Assembly: GCA_000333855.2 (NCBI GenBank)
Contig: CM007345.1
Span: forward strand, 797,527 to 861,526
Origin: Endotrypanum monterogeii
Lineage: Eukaryota; Euglenozoa; Kinetoplastea; Trypanosomatida; Trypanosomatidae
Direction: 5' to 3'
DNA: 64,000 nt
Shown: in pieces, positions 21,402-31,137 of the stretch
Layout of the letters: the number at the start of each line of letters is the position of its first letter
How positions within the stretch are numbered: the stretch's first letter is position 1
The notes under the pieces: generated by a model
What the model saw: only the letters and a program-made list of their open reading frames with translations
What the model was told of the DNA's origin: nothing
The model's database searches: none
Translations under genes and position numbers: made by a program

Positions 21402-22014
21402 ACGTATGTGTATCGAGGAGTGGCGTGCGCCTCATTGATTCCTCTTCGCATACGTTTCGACTCGCGCCATGATGAGATACGATGCAGGATAGACTGGCGT
21501 CCAGGAAAGGGCGGAGGGTGGCTCTCGATTTTCGCTCTTTTTTGTGTCCCTATCCTCCGCCTGCGACTTCTATCATGACGGAACGTTACTGTCATTTGGT
21601 CGATGCCCACCTTGGCGATGCGGCTAGTTATCTCTCGTTCAGCTCGTCTTACAGCCGTCCGTGTCACACCCACAGCTAGTATCAGAGAAACAAAGAGAAG
21701 GTGGCCCCAAATATAGGGCAGCTGACAGACAAAAAAAAAGAAGAGTGTATGTGTATGTGTGCACGTCTGATGTTTTTTATTATTATGTTTTTTTTTTGCG
21801 GTGAATCTTGACTCGCCACGGAAGCGACGTGTGTGCGAGTAGATAGATCGCCGTAGTGTCTGTGTGCCATGCTCTTCTGTATTGCACCCGGTCTACTTTG
21901 TTACCCTCGGTCCCTTTTTCCTAACACACACCTCGTCCTCCTTTTTGTTCGCATCTCTTTGCTTTTCGTCTTGTCTGCCGTCAGGGGAAAAGGGTTTACA
22001 CACACACACACACA

Positions 22015-22068
<54 letters not shown>

Positions 22069-22542
22069 GACCGGATAAAGTGAAGCGACTCGGTGCTGAG
22101 GCATTGATACAGACTTCCTCGTGTGCTCATCCCTTCCTCTTCCCTCATCTCTGTTTCTTTTTATCTTGTGAATAATTGCCGTTGCCTTATCCTCTTCTGT
22201 TGCCACATTCGCATCGACAGCGCTTTTCTTCGCTTTTCTGCCTTGGCTCTGCGTGCATGAGTCTCTGCGTGTCGGAGAGGGAGTGCAAAGGAGAGGAGGA
22301 GGCGGAGGGGAAGGCAAACCAATAGGCTGCATTCTACTTTCGTCTACAGACACGCACGCAAATAGACAGGCAGAGAGAAAGGTGTGTGGCCAAGCCATTA
22401 GATAGATACACAGGAGGACACCTGTTTTTCCTCACCCCCTTCACGTCCACGCGCAGGGCGATCGCTACTAGAAGCTGCACTCTGTGCTTTTCACTTAAAT
22501 AACGTCTTCAAGACACTCATCCATACACAGGCCGTCGAAATC
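21402..22542. other. CSN2 to KKT17/18-like intergenic region
   Basis: Dominated by a (CA)n tract at 21998-22064. The right end has a T/C-rich tract from about 22422 and AG at 22455-22456, a likely splice acceptor. No gene seen. Confidence 0.55.
21998..22064. repeat. (CA)n microsatellite, 67 bp
   Basis: Almost pure CA dinucleotide with one TA interruption at about 22020-22021. Confidence 0.95.
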
Positions 22543-24501
22543 ATGCCGCGTCAGCCTACGAAAAATCGTATCAACATGCACGACATTGTTGAGCAGCCTT
22601 TGACTGCTATTCCAGATGCCGTGGACGCTATCCTGCGCCGCCCAGAACCGCTGGACGAACTCGAGGTACAGAGCATCTTCTTCGAGAGCTCGTTCATACT
22701 GCTTCGGGCAGAGGAAGCGCTTTCGGCGAAGGACAGCAATGCTTTTTGTGCCCTATTTAAACTGTTTTCGGAGGGATTTGCCCATGGTGAGGCTTCATTC
22801 GAAGAGGGAATACGCACAATGGTGCAAAACGAATCCCTACTGCAGACCATGCTCGCCATTTTCAGGGTTGTTGTGGAGCAGGAGGCGCTACCGCTTCACA
22901 GTGCCGGCACCGTGGAGCTTATCCAAGTGCTCAGCAGCCTGTGCGATGGCGCGGCGCTCAAGGAGAAATGTGGGGCACTGTTTATGCGAGGGTTCGCGAA
23001 AGTACTCCAGCGGGTTCACTCAAACGCAGAGGAGGCGCGTCGGCACTTTCACGTGCAGCGAGGCGCGGCGACGGCCCTCATCAACCTTGTAAAGGGGTCG
23101 AAGCAAAACAAGCAGCGTCTGGCGTCGTGGAAGTTCGTCGCAGACTGCTGCGCCGTCTCTGTGGACGTCTTCTTTCAGCTCCAGTGCGTCGAGTTGCTGT
23201 TCCGCGTGTCACGGCAAAATAAAGATGTTTTTTTACACCTTGGCGGGTCTCTTCCGGCAACCATGATCGAGGGGCTTCGGGCGCTCCCCAACGACGGCAC
23301 ATTGCTCTCTCGCATGTCATTGTTGATCGAGCAACTAAACGAGGGCCGTGCGCAGGTGCTGCGCTATCCACTGAAGGAAGTTGTCGCAGCTGAGACGACG
23401 CTGACGAGCTCCACCAATGCATACTTCACACCCAACTATGTGATTGTTATGGTGACGACCGCCAACGCCGACAACGTAACGATACCTTATCGCATAATCC
23501 GCTCTATTACCCTCGGCCGAGATGGTCGCGTCATTGTGCGGCTAGAGGAGTTCCCTGTCAAACTAGAGGTATTGCTGAGTCGGACGGCTGGCATGGACAC
23601 CGTCACCTTCTTTATGTCTCATGAAGATCTCTCCACTTTCAAACAGTCTCCCGTGCGGCAGTGGATTGTCGAGGCACTGCAGGCGCAGAAGGAGGAGAAT
23701 CGCCAGCAACGTCAACCTCCGATGCCGCACTCTCCAGACTCAGCAGCGAATTTAACAGTGAGAAAGGAGCAGAAGGCACAGGAGTCTTTTTCTTCGACAG
23801 AGACTACTGCCGCTACTGCTGCCGCTGCTGCTGCTGCCGCTGCTCCGCATGAGACCGCAAGTGACATGGTTACCGCCAGGAAGAAGGCGCGACTGGAGAG
23901 CGACACAGGTGCAGCTTTGGGATCCTCCAAGAATCAATCCCCTTTTGCTGCCCTCGTAGGTATGGTGGATGCACTGGCGGAGCAGGCGGTTGCGCCCAAT
24001 GAGGCTCAGGCAATGCTATTGCAGCTGCGTCGGCTCGTGGAGGCTCGCAGGGAAATGCAACGAGGCGACTCGATGGATAAATTAAGTGATGCGATGCAGC
24101 ACATCCAAAGCCGAGTTGACGAAACGCGGAGTGCAGCGAGGGAGAACAGAGCGGCTTGGCACCACGCTATGTTGGAGGAGCTGGCGCGAGTGGAGAGCCT
24201 GGTAGTCAGTGCGCAGGATAAGGCAGCAGCAGGGGTAGAACAGTTGAACGACCACTTGAAGAGGGTGAAGGCGAGCAACCAAGCTATCAATGAGCGGATT
24301 GAGTGTATGGACATCGAGCTGCAGCAAACCCTGGAGGAACTCCGTGAAGAGGAGCTGCGCTGGACTAGCGAAATTCACACCAAGTGCATGCGGGAGGCAG
24401 AGCGGCAGGAGTTCGAGGCCGATCAGCATCTCGTAAACCGTAACAGGCCAGCTACAATTTTATCAGACTACATGCGACAAGGGGGTCCGTCGTACCACTA
24501 G
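22543..24501 (+). CDS. KKT18: KKT17/KKT18-like kinetochore protein (SYCP2-type architecture)
   Basis: 652 residues. Residues 1 to about 275 form an all-helical ARM-like array. About 285-385 is a beta-rich PH-like domain (TSSTNAYFTPNYVIVMVTT ... VTIPYRIIRSITLGRDGRVIVRLEEF ... MDTVTFFMSHEDL), similar in pattern to the Spt16 middle domain. About 385-450 is low complexity with an Ala run at about 428-436. About 490-640 is a long coiled coil. ARM-like plus Spt16M-like PH plus coiled coil is the layout of the chromosome-axis protein SYCP2, and has been described for the unconventional kinetoplastid kinetochore subunits KKT17 and KKT18, which act with KKT16. The choice of KKT18 over its paralogue KKT17 rests on remembered synteny (between PACRG and PEX2) and is tentative; the architecture call is firmer. 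Confidence 0.72.
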   Translation: MPRQPTKNRINMHDIVEQPLTAIPDAVDAILRRPEPLDELEVQSIFFESSFILLRAEEALSAKDSNAFCALFKLFSEGFAHGEASFEEGIRTMVQNESLLQTMLAIFRVVVEQEALPLHSAGTVELIQVLSSLCDGAALKEKCGALFMRGFAKVLQRVHSNAEEARRHFHVQRGAATALINLVKGSKQNKQRLASWKFVADCCAVSVDVFFQLQCVELLFRVSRQNKDVFLHLGGSLPATMIEGLRALPNDGTLLSRMSLLIEQLNEGRAQVLRYPLKEVVAAETTLTSSTNAYFTPNYVIVMVTTANADNVTIPYRIIRSITLGRDGRVIVRLEEFPVKLEVLLSRTAGMDTVTFFMSHEDLSTFKQSPVRQWIVEALQAQKEENRQQRQPPMPHSPDSAANLTVRKEQKAQESFSSTETTAATAAAAAAAAAPHETASDMVTARKKARLESDTGAALGSSKNQSPFAALVGMVDALAEQAVAPNEAQAMLLQLRRLVEARREMQRGDSMDKLSDAMQHIQSRVDETRSAARENRAAWHHAMLEELARVESLVVSAQDKAAAGVEQLNDHLKRVKASNQAINERIECMDIELQQTLEELREEELRWTSEIHTKCMREAERQEFEADQHLVNRNRPATILSDYMRQGGPSYH

Positions 24502-25407
24502 CTTCATGCAGTCATCTCCCATATTTCCTCGCACTGCTTGTTCTGATTTTGTAGAATTTTACCAGTGCGTGCACAGGATCGCACGTAGACTCTGTACTGC
24601 TCTACCTCCCCCCCCCTCACACACACATACACAGAAAAGGCGAGAAGGCTGGTACGGTAGCTCTTTTTTTACCTGCTTATGTGTGTGTATATTTTGGGTT
24701 CCTTGCAGTGGAATCGTTATGCATACACACACATTTCATTCCCTACACACATAACACTTTTTTTTTTCTTATTCCCTCCCTTTTCAGAGGAGCACCATAC
24801 ACGCAATCAGTGAGCTCGCTGTTCTCAAGATGTTTTGACTCTAAGCTGCAGCAATCAGACCTTATTTTCGTCTGAGAGTCGTGAGATCGGGCTGATGGGC
24901 GGTGAGCTGAGTGAAGCGTTCAGTACGAAGGGGGAGGATCTTTGACACTTGTGGCCGTGCTTGGAGGTAATTTGAAGGTCAAATGCATCCTTACACAGAC
25001 ATCGCTTCGTTTGCGTCTTGCCCCTAGCCCGTGGTTGTGCGGTTGCCGGCGTCGCGTACACTATGACTCATGCTGTCGTTCTGCGTTTGCAATGCTGCAC
25101 TCCTCTTTGCACACACGCCCCCTTCTTGCATATTGCTTGTTTCTTCTTGTCCTCCCTTTCTTCACCTCCAAACTACCCCCCCCCCCGCGGCTCCTGTCGT
25201 TCTATTTTTCTGGCAAAGCGTACTTGCCGTGTGTTTTCAATTACTGTCTCATTGCTTGGGGTGTGCGATTGTGCCGCTCTCCCCCTTGTGTTTATTTATT
25301 TAGGTTTGTGTCAAGGCCTGACACCCTTTCACACGCACAAAGAAAGGAGTATATATCTATCTTCATCGCTTCGGTTGGTCGTCTCGTTGTGATTTGCTCA
25401 GTTCAGC
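24502..25407. other. KKT17/18-like to PEX2 intergenic region
   Basis: Contains CA-rich patches near 24618-24634 and 24722-24752 and C runs near 24607 and 25176. AG sites near 25337-25345 and at 25400-25401 are candidate acceptors. No gene seen. Confidence 0.5.
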
Positions 25408-26400
25408 ATGGCGTGGCTCAGCGACGCTGTCGATGCGCAGTACACCATCGACACTGTTTCAAAGCAGCAAGCGCTACTGCCATCTTCTAACGCATTTTCT
25501 ATCTTCCCGAAGGATCATGTTCTCCGCGTTTTTCAGCTAGATGCACTGGTTCTACAGCAGGAGCTCGTAGAGATTTTGCGAGCTGCGCTGTTTCAGGTCT
25601 TCGACATCCCACCTCTTCAGCACTTCCGCTTTGCCTACCAGGAGGAGCTGGTGCTCCTCTTGGATGCTCTTCTTTACCGTCTGACGGTGTGGCGCACGGG
25701 GCAGGCCATCGGCGACCGTCTTCAGAATCTAGTCTTCCGCGATGAGGAGCGGGCGCGACAGCTATCCCTACAGAACACCAAGTCGATTTTACCCAGCCTC
25801 GCTCCATCTCGCCGCCTCCTGCTGATACACGCGGTGATGGTGCTCTTCATGCCGTACGTCACCCGAAAGGTGCAGCGCAAGATTTTGGAGGAGGGCTGGG
25901 AGCGCGAGCCCGCTACGACAGCGCGGCACCGCATGGCCAAGACGTTTCGCTACGCAGTGACCACGTGGTCTTTTCTCTCTCTCGTGAACACATTTAACTT
26001 TCTCATGACAGGGGAGTACCGCACCCTGGTCGAGCGCCTCTTGTCTCTTCGACTGGTCTACGGTTCGCAGCGGATGATGCGCTTTACAAATTTGTTATAT
26101 ATGAACCAGCACGTTCAGTGGAGAACGTGGATGTCGCTTTTCAGCGTGCTCAGCGTGGGGCGATACTTGAGGCGACTTCTCGGCAACATCGGCTCCGTTG
26201 TCTCCTCATCAGCACCACACCCCACAAATGAGAATTTATGCAGCGCGTGCCATGAGCTTCCTACGATATGCCAGCGGTCGAACTGCGGCCACCGGTACTG
26301 CTACTACTGTATCAAAAGTCGACTACTCGACAATCAATCCACGGGATCCTTCCGGTGTGTGAAGTGTGGCCAAGCGGTGCATAGCTACTCCCCTGCGTAG
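25408..26400 (+). CDS. PEX2: Peroxin-2, RING-finger ubiquitin ligase of the glycosome import machinery
   Basis: 330 residues. PEX2, PEX10 and PEX12 form the membrane RING complex that ubiquitinates the PEX5 receptor so that it can be recycled; in trypanosomatids this serves glycosomes. The N-terminal two thirds is the PEX2/PEX12 membrane domain (VFQLDALVLQQELVEIL near residue 37; RRLLLIHAVMVLFMPYV and later hydrophobic helices). The C-terminal RING has C278, C281, C293, H295, C298, C301, C317 and C320, a C3HC4 set with normal spacing. PEX2 is preferred because the protein ends right after the RING and the N-terminal segment starts directly with the family helices. PEX10 is encoded 15 kb downstream. 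Confidence 0.9.
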   Translation: MAWLSDAVDAQYTIDTVSKQQALLPSSNAFSIFPKDHVLRVFQLDALVLQQELVEILRAALFQVFDIPPLQHFRFAYQEELVLLLDALLYRLTVWRTGQAIGDRLQNLVFRDEERARQLSLQNTKSILPSLAPSRRLLLIHAVMVLFMPYVTRKVQRKILEEGWEREPATTARHRMAKTFRYAVTTWSFLSLVNTFNFLMTGEYRTLVERLLSLRLVYGSQRMMRFTNLLYMNQHVQWRTWMSLFSVLSVGRYLRRLLGNIGSVVSSSAPHPTNENLCSACHELPTICQRSNCGHRYCYYCIKSRLLDNQSTGSFRCVKCGQAVHSYSPA

Positions 26401-26601
26401 ACTTCCCCCCCCCCTCCCTTCCCTCCCCCCCCCAAAAAAAAAGAAAGAGATATCTTCACTAATAATGTGGTGTGGTTCTTTGGTCCTTACGCTTTCACAT
26501 TCGACGTGTTTTGAGTGGACCACTGTTTTGTCAGCACGACTTGTCGCACTTGAATAGGCCGCCTGAAAGCGTCACCACGAGGGCTACACTCACACACACA
26601 G

Positions 26602-26639
<38 letters not shown>

Positions 26640-26964
26640 GTGTGTGTGTGTGTGTGTGTCATCCACAAGGATGATGAGACGCGGTGTTATACCATCGCTT
26701 CCTTGCAACTACTTGCTTTCATCTTTGGCCCTCTCACCCCCTTCCCTTTTCTCATTTCGATTGTGCGGCGGTCATATCTTTTTAATTTTTCTCTGGGGAG
26801 CTCTTGGTGTTACTGGCCATACCCCCACCCCTCTCCTTGACGCAACTACTCTCGATGAGTCACAACGACACGTGTTCGATTGGTGTGTGCCAGATTTTTT
26901 AGTGCAAACCCATATTATTTCCCTTTGCGTGAAGGCTAATCGAGGAGGAGAGAAAAATCAAAGG
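26401..26964. other. PEX2 to PHD-protein intergenic region with compound microsatellite
   Basis: At 26590-26659 (CA)n, (TA)n, (GA)n and (GT)n follow one another without a break. Frames that run from here into the PHD gene are translated repeat and leader. No separate gene seen. Confidence 0.6.
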
Positions 26965-27489
26965 ATGGACCCGGCGCTCGCGGTGATGTCTCCTTTTCTG
27001 TACGAGGCAAAGGGCATCGACGGGATGTTGGGGGACGCTGTAGAGGAGATCACAAGGCCCTCGCCGACAGGCGGAAGTAGCAGCAACAACGCTGACAGCA
27101 ATCGGAATTCTACTACGGAAGAAGGCGGTGCTGGGGAGATTCCTGGTTCGGCGGCCCTTTCTGTGACATACTGCAGCTTCTGTGCCCAGTCTACCACCAT
27201 TCGCTCCGTCCCGAAGGATGGTCTCTACGTGTGCGCCAAGTGCCTAGCTGAGCAGGGAAACCAACCTCGTTTGTTTCCACTCGGAACTTTTAAGTGCTGC
27301 CCCACCTCTACAGAGGCAGCCCATGGTACTGTGGTTCGGTGCGCGGGCTGCTGCCGCTGGTACCACACACATTGTGTCGGTATCACCGATAGCGTGTTAC
27401 GCAGCTATGTAACTCTTTCCACTACCTCGTGGTACTGCCCGGAGCCAGCCTGCTGCGATCGCGTGCTTCAAAAACATTTGAAGAAGTAG
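26965..27489 (+). CDS. PHD-finger protein
   Basis: 174 residues from the ATG at 26965 (MDPALAVMSPFLYEAKG); upstream in-frame codons come from low-complexity leader. Residues about 27-60 are Gly/Ser/Asn-rich. A zinc-binding module follows: CSFC and CAKC pairs, then CC....GTVVRCAGCCRWYHTHCVGI, then WYCPEPAC. The second half is a PHD finger: W-Y-H-x2-C followed by a bend and W-Y-C-x4-C near the C-terminus. PHD fingers usually read histone H3 tails, so a nuclear chromatin role is likely, but the extra CxxC pairs ahead of it and the lack of other domains leave the function open. The protein ends basic (LQKHLKK). Confidence 0.78.
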   Translation: MDPALAVMSPFLYEAKGIDGMLGDAVEEITRPSPTGGSSSNNADSNRNSTTEEGGAGEIPGSAALSVTYCSFCAQSTTIRSVPKDGLYVCAKCLAEQGNQPRLFPLGTFKCCPTSTEAAHGTVVRCAGCCRWYHTHCVGITDSVLRSYVTLSTTSWYCPEPACCDRVLQKHLKK

Positions 27490-28353
27490 ACAACGGCGCA
27501 GTGACCGCAAAAAAAAAAATACACACACCCATGAAAGGAACAATGACGGCTGTACGTCTCTGTCGTGAGGTCGATGTGGGAGAGAAGGTGGTGGTAGTAG
27601 GTGAAACAAGGGAGACATCATCTCTCTGACAGACTCTATGTTTCCCAAGTTCTCAACTCATCTGTTTTCGCGGATGTGCGCATTCCGACGTTGACGTCTG
27701 CGAAGGCGTGCTGGCTTTCGTTTCCGTGTGTGTGTAGCCCTCCCCCCCACACACACATATATATATATATATGTATGTATACGGTATACAGTGTGTCTCG
27801 TAGAACACACGCGACTCCCACGTCACCGTTCCTTCCGAAACCAAATCACAACGATACTGTGTTGTGGTCTTGAATGACAGAGAGGGGGTGCGGGGGTGGT
27901 GGCCAACGCTGAGTGGTTGGAGTGTTTCTTGCACCTATTTCATACCTACATTTGACGCTAAACACCAGTATCCAAAGTGGCTCTCATCGTTGAGGCCCGA
28001 TACCTTGATGTTGCAGCTCATGCACCACACGCGTGGGAATCCCTCTTCTCTATCTTCCCTGCTTCTGTTGCAGTAGCCATTGGTGCTTCTTTTATTGTCT
28101 TTCACCACTCTTTCGCTTCTCTTTCCTACATAAATTACTTCGAGCACCCCTCGTGTGCTGCTTGGGTGTCTCTTACCCGCACAGTACTGTGCTGGTTCTT
28201 AGATTTTTATTCTCGTCTGTGCGTCTGAGGTCTTGGCGCCCCGTTTAGCGAGGAGCATGCCAATGTGGGGATCCCACGATAATTTTTGCCAACAAGTACG
28301 ACGCATCTAGGCCGACATCAAGCGGAGAGGCTTCCGGTGCATGTTGTCGCCTG
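27490..28353. other. PHD-protein to membrane-protein intergenic region
   Basis: Contains CA-rich DNA and (TA)n at about 27755-27772. Short open frames only; nothing recognisable. Confidence 0.5.
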
Positions 28354-29970
28354 ATGGATCCTACAGTGAACATGTGTGACTTCTTCTATGGGGATTGGAT
28401 GTGGCCGCGTCGTCAGGCCACTGCGCTCTCCACCTTCGTGCCGCTCTCCCATACACGGGTACAGACAGATCTCATCGCAAGCAGCACCGCCGTCTTCCTG
28501 GACGCTTTCTTTCACACCGATGCCGGCGGCATAGCAGTGGCGCAAGTGTGGCTCCGGATCGACCCAGGTAGTGTGGGTGAGCCGAATACTGCACCGTCGC
28601 GGTCGTCACTGGTGGCAGCATGTCGTATACCACTGAGCTGCACCAGTCACTCCGATACCCCCGTCATCAGCGGCGCAGCCGTGCTCACTAGTGACGCAGT
28701 ATCAGTCGCCAGTGAGCTTCACTTGGTCTATCCGTGCGTAAGCGACACCTATACGTCTCTCCGTGAGGTGGTGTACACGTGGGACGGCGTCCGGCTTTCC
28801 TTAACCCGCCAACGAGCGCTTCTCCGCGTGTCAGACACAACAGTTCCTTACACAGCGACTGCCGTGGTGAACGAGTTGTCGACTGCAGGGATTTTTGTTG
28901 TGGTATCCGGTGCGCACCACCGCCCTGATGTTTTCTATATACGAGCCGATGCGGCTGCGCGCCAAGGCCTCGTTCCCCCTGTCAGTGTGCTGCAGGTGCA
29001 GGCGCTGCTTCCACAGACAGAAACTCCACGGAGTATTCAGTACGGGTGCTTGTCGGAGTCACTCGTAGGTCTGGTGCTGTATGAGCCCTATCGGCAGCGC
29101 TCCATCTTTTCTCTTCTCGCTATCCTATCCGTTGATGAGCACAGGCTCCATGATGGGGTACAAACGGTTATGGAGATGAGCACTGCTGTCATTCACGACG
29201 CCGATGAGACCTTTGTTGCTTGCTGTGGCCTTGCCCAACGACTGGTGTACAGTGAGTGCGCCTTAACGCGCATCCAGCTTCACGCTTTCCCTCTTCTTGA
29301 GGTGACGCAGGTTGTGCTGACAGTACGGGTGGAGGGAGCGCTCTCTCGACCGAATTCCCTTTCGCCCATGGGAAACATCACGTGGCAGCTGTGTGGTTCG
29401 CAGCGCTATGAAACTACCGTGAGCCGACTGCAGCGACCTCTGGAGGGGCGACCGAGCTGGATTGTGGAGCCGCTCCGTGCTGTCTCGACGAGCAAGCGGT
29501 GTGTGGTTGGCCCTTTGGGGCAGTCACGCGGTGTTGATGAGGCGGCTCGGGAGGTGGGTGGTGCTGTGCACAGGTGGCAAAAGGATTGCATCATGTGCCT
29601 TACAGGGGGGTATTTTTTACGCTTTTTGCGCCAAGGAGGATCCCTTATCGGTGGTGTTGACTGCAGCGGTTTTCTCACTCCTCCCGCTGGCCTGATTCGC
29701 TCAGCGTATGCGGATTCTCTTCACGACACAGAGGCCACGCGTGACTCCCGTAGCTGCCGCAGAATAGCTGCTACATGGTGGCAGCCACCCTCGCTGTGGG
29801 TATCGCGTAGCGCATGCTACCTGACGCATCACAGTCCTTTTGAGCTGTGTGCCTTGTACTGCCTCGTTGTCATTGTGTGTCTTATTTTTCATCTGCTTCT
29901 GCGGGGAAGAGGAAGAGGGAGAGGGGGAAGCAAGGACACTCCCTCCTCCGTGGATGCCCTGGCTATGTGA
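28354..29970 (+). CDS. Hypothetical protein with one C-terminal membrane anchor
   Basis: 538 residues, family not recognised. There is no clear N-terminal signal peptide. The long middle section alternates short hydrophobic strands with Ser/Thr-rich turns (for example GIFVVVSGAHHRPDVFYIRADAA, SLVGLVLYEPYRQRSIFSLLAIL) and has the feel of a beta-propeller or stacked beta domains. Near the C-terminus a single hydrophobic helix (about residues 495-514, LCALYCLVVIVCLIFHLLL) is followed by an Arg/Gly stretch and a short tail. This suggests a tail-proximal anchor with a short basic cytosolic or nucleoplasmic end. The signal for insertion is unclear. The frame is long, GC-balanced and without repeats, so a real gene is very likely. 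Confidence 0.8.
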   Translation: MDPTVNMCDFFYGDWMWPRRQATALSTFVPLSHTRVQTDLIASSTAVFLDAFFHTDAGGIAVAQVWLRIDPGSVGEPNTAPSRSSLVAACRIPLSCTSHSDTPVISGAAVLTSDAVSVASELHLVYPCVSDTYTSLREVVYTWDGVRLSLTRQRALLRVSDTTVPYTATAVVNELSTAGIFVVVSGAHHRPDVFYIRADAAARQGLVPPVSVLQVQALLPQTETPRSIQYGCLSESLVGLVLYEPYRQRSIFSLLAILSVDEHRLHDGVQTVMEMSTAVIHDADETFVACCGLAQRLVYSECALTRIQLHAFPLLEVTQVVLTVRVEGALSRPNSLSPMGNITWQLCGSQRYETTVSRLQRPLEGRPSWIVEPLRAVSTSKRCVVGPLGQSRGVDEAAREVGGAVHRWQKDCIMCLTGGYFLRFLRQGGSLIGGVDCSGFLTPPAGLIRSAYADSLHDTEATRDSRSCRRIAATWWQPPSLWVSRSACYLTHHSPFELCALYCLVVIVCLIFHLLLRGRGRGRGGSKDTPSSVDALAM

Positions 29971-30735
29971 GCCCTCCAACTCTCTGGGGTACGCGCGCTT
30001 CTGGCCAAACTTTTGTATCTCACTGTGCTAGGCTTGGTTCTTTCTTGCCCGCTTTTTTTTTTTCTTCAACTCTACTTTTGCTTCTTTCCTGCTACTGCGC
30101 ACTGAACACCGGCTGCACTTCTGCTCAATAAGACCGGACCCCATGTTGCTTCTCGGCCACAAAAGAAATATAAATAAGCAAACAGAAGTAGTATCTGTAG
30201 GCAAGCTTCTGTGCCTATGCCAAGCTTTACATGGACTCGGGATATCGGGCCGATCTCTTTTTTTTTTTTCGCCTCTGCTCCAGGGGGTGCGGTGAAACCG
30301 ACTATGCTCTTCTCCAAACAGCACCTTGCACCACATGTAAGGTCATATTCCGTACTCCCCTTCAGAGGCGTGTGTCCGTGTGCGAGACGGTTGTCGTCAT
30401 CACGCGCCGCTCTCCTCAAAAGTTCAGAATCCTTTTCTCTGTCTGTCTGTTTCTTTTTTCTACGTTACACCCTCTCCTTGTGCACCCACACACCCACACA
30501 CGCCATCATGGTGACAACTCATTTCTCTTCCTCTCCCTTTGACGCTTAGTGAAAACTGAGTACACCTCTTTCTGCTCTTCTCCCCTGCCATCGGTGTTTA
30601 TTCAGCGACGGTCTCCGTCGAAGCTTTACTTGTCGACTTCCGTGTGCAGTTGTGTGATCAACGCTGCGGTAAAAATTTAACTCTCTCCCCTCCCTTCCCC
30701 CCCTTGTGTTCTCCCTAGCGCATTGTCAAGCCTTC
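29971..30735. other. Intergenic region ahead of the 133-residue membrane protein
   Basis: T runs near 30052-30063 and 30259-30269. A very strong C/T tract at 30681-30716 leads to AG at 30717-30718. No gene seen. Confidence 0.55.
30681..30718 (+). promoter_or_regulatory. Strong trans-splice acceptor of the 133-residue membrane protein gene
   Basis: An almost uninterrupted C/T tract ends in CTAG, leaving only a 17-base leader before the ATG at 30736. Confidence 0.6.
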
Positions 30736-31137
30736 ATGGAGAACAAAGCTCCGGGTACAGAGCCGCGATCGGAGGGTTATGCCTCCGCGGCCGACGCACG
30801 AGGTCATGAGAATTTCTTTCACCCAAAACAAAAGCTGGGTGTGCAGAACATCCAGCGGGCTGGTCTGCGCTCTGCCAAGCGTGTTGGCTTGTGGTTTACG
30901 GTGAGCATGCTTGTGTTTGTTGTGATGCCGACCTATTTGGGGCCTTTTTATGTCAGGTACGTGGCAGGTAGTGAGTGGCTGGAGCGGGCAACAAAGTCCA
31001 TTTGGCAGCGGCGCAACGAGAAGGACTTCGAGCTGTACATGACACAGCGCAAGAATACGTGGTGGGAGTGGCTTGGCTTGAAGCGGTACAACATCAGTGG
31101 GGAAGAGAACGAAGGAGGGATCCAACAGTACCGCTAA
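30736..31137 (+). CDS. Small single-membrane-span protein, function unknown
   Basis: 133 residues, start fixed by the splice acceptor 17 bases upstream. Residues 1-45 are polar. A basic patch (RAGLRSAKRVG) precedes one hydrophobic helix at about residues 52-75 (LWFTVSMLVFVVMPTYLGPFYVRYV). The C-terminal part is charged and Trp-rich (KSIWQRRNEKDFELYMTQRK then WWEWLGLKRY). Size, single span and Trp/Arg-rich tail resemble accessory subunits of mitochondrial inner-membrane complexes, but no family can be named. Codon use and lack of repeats support a real gene. Confidence 0.72.
   Translation: MENKAPGTEPRSEGYASAADARGHENFFHPKQKLGVQNIQRAGLRSAKRVGLWFTVSMLVFVVMPTYLGPFYVRYVAGSEWLERATKSIWQRRNEKDFELYMTQRKNTWWEWLGLKRYNISGEENEGGIQQYR

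Noticed and set aside
21864..22078. Plus-strand frames rich in Thr-His repeats
   Set aside because: They are translation of the (CA)n tract at 21998-22064.
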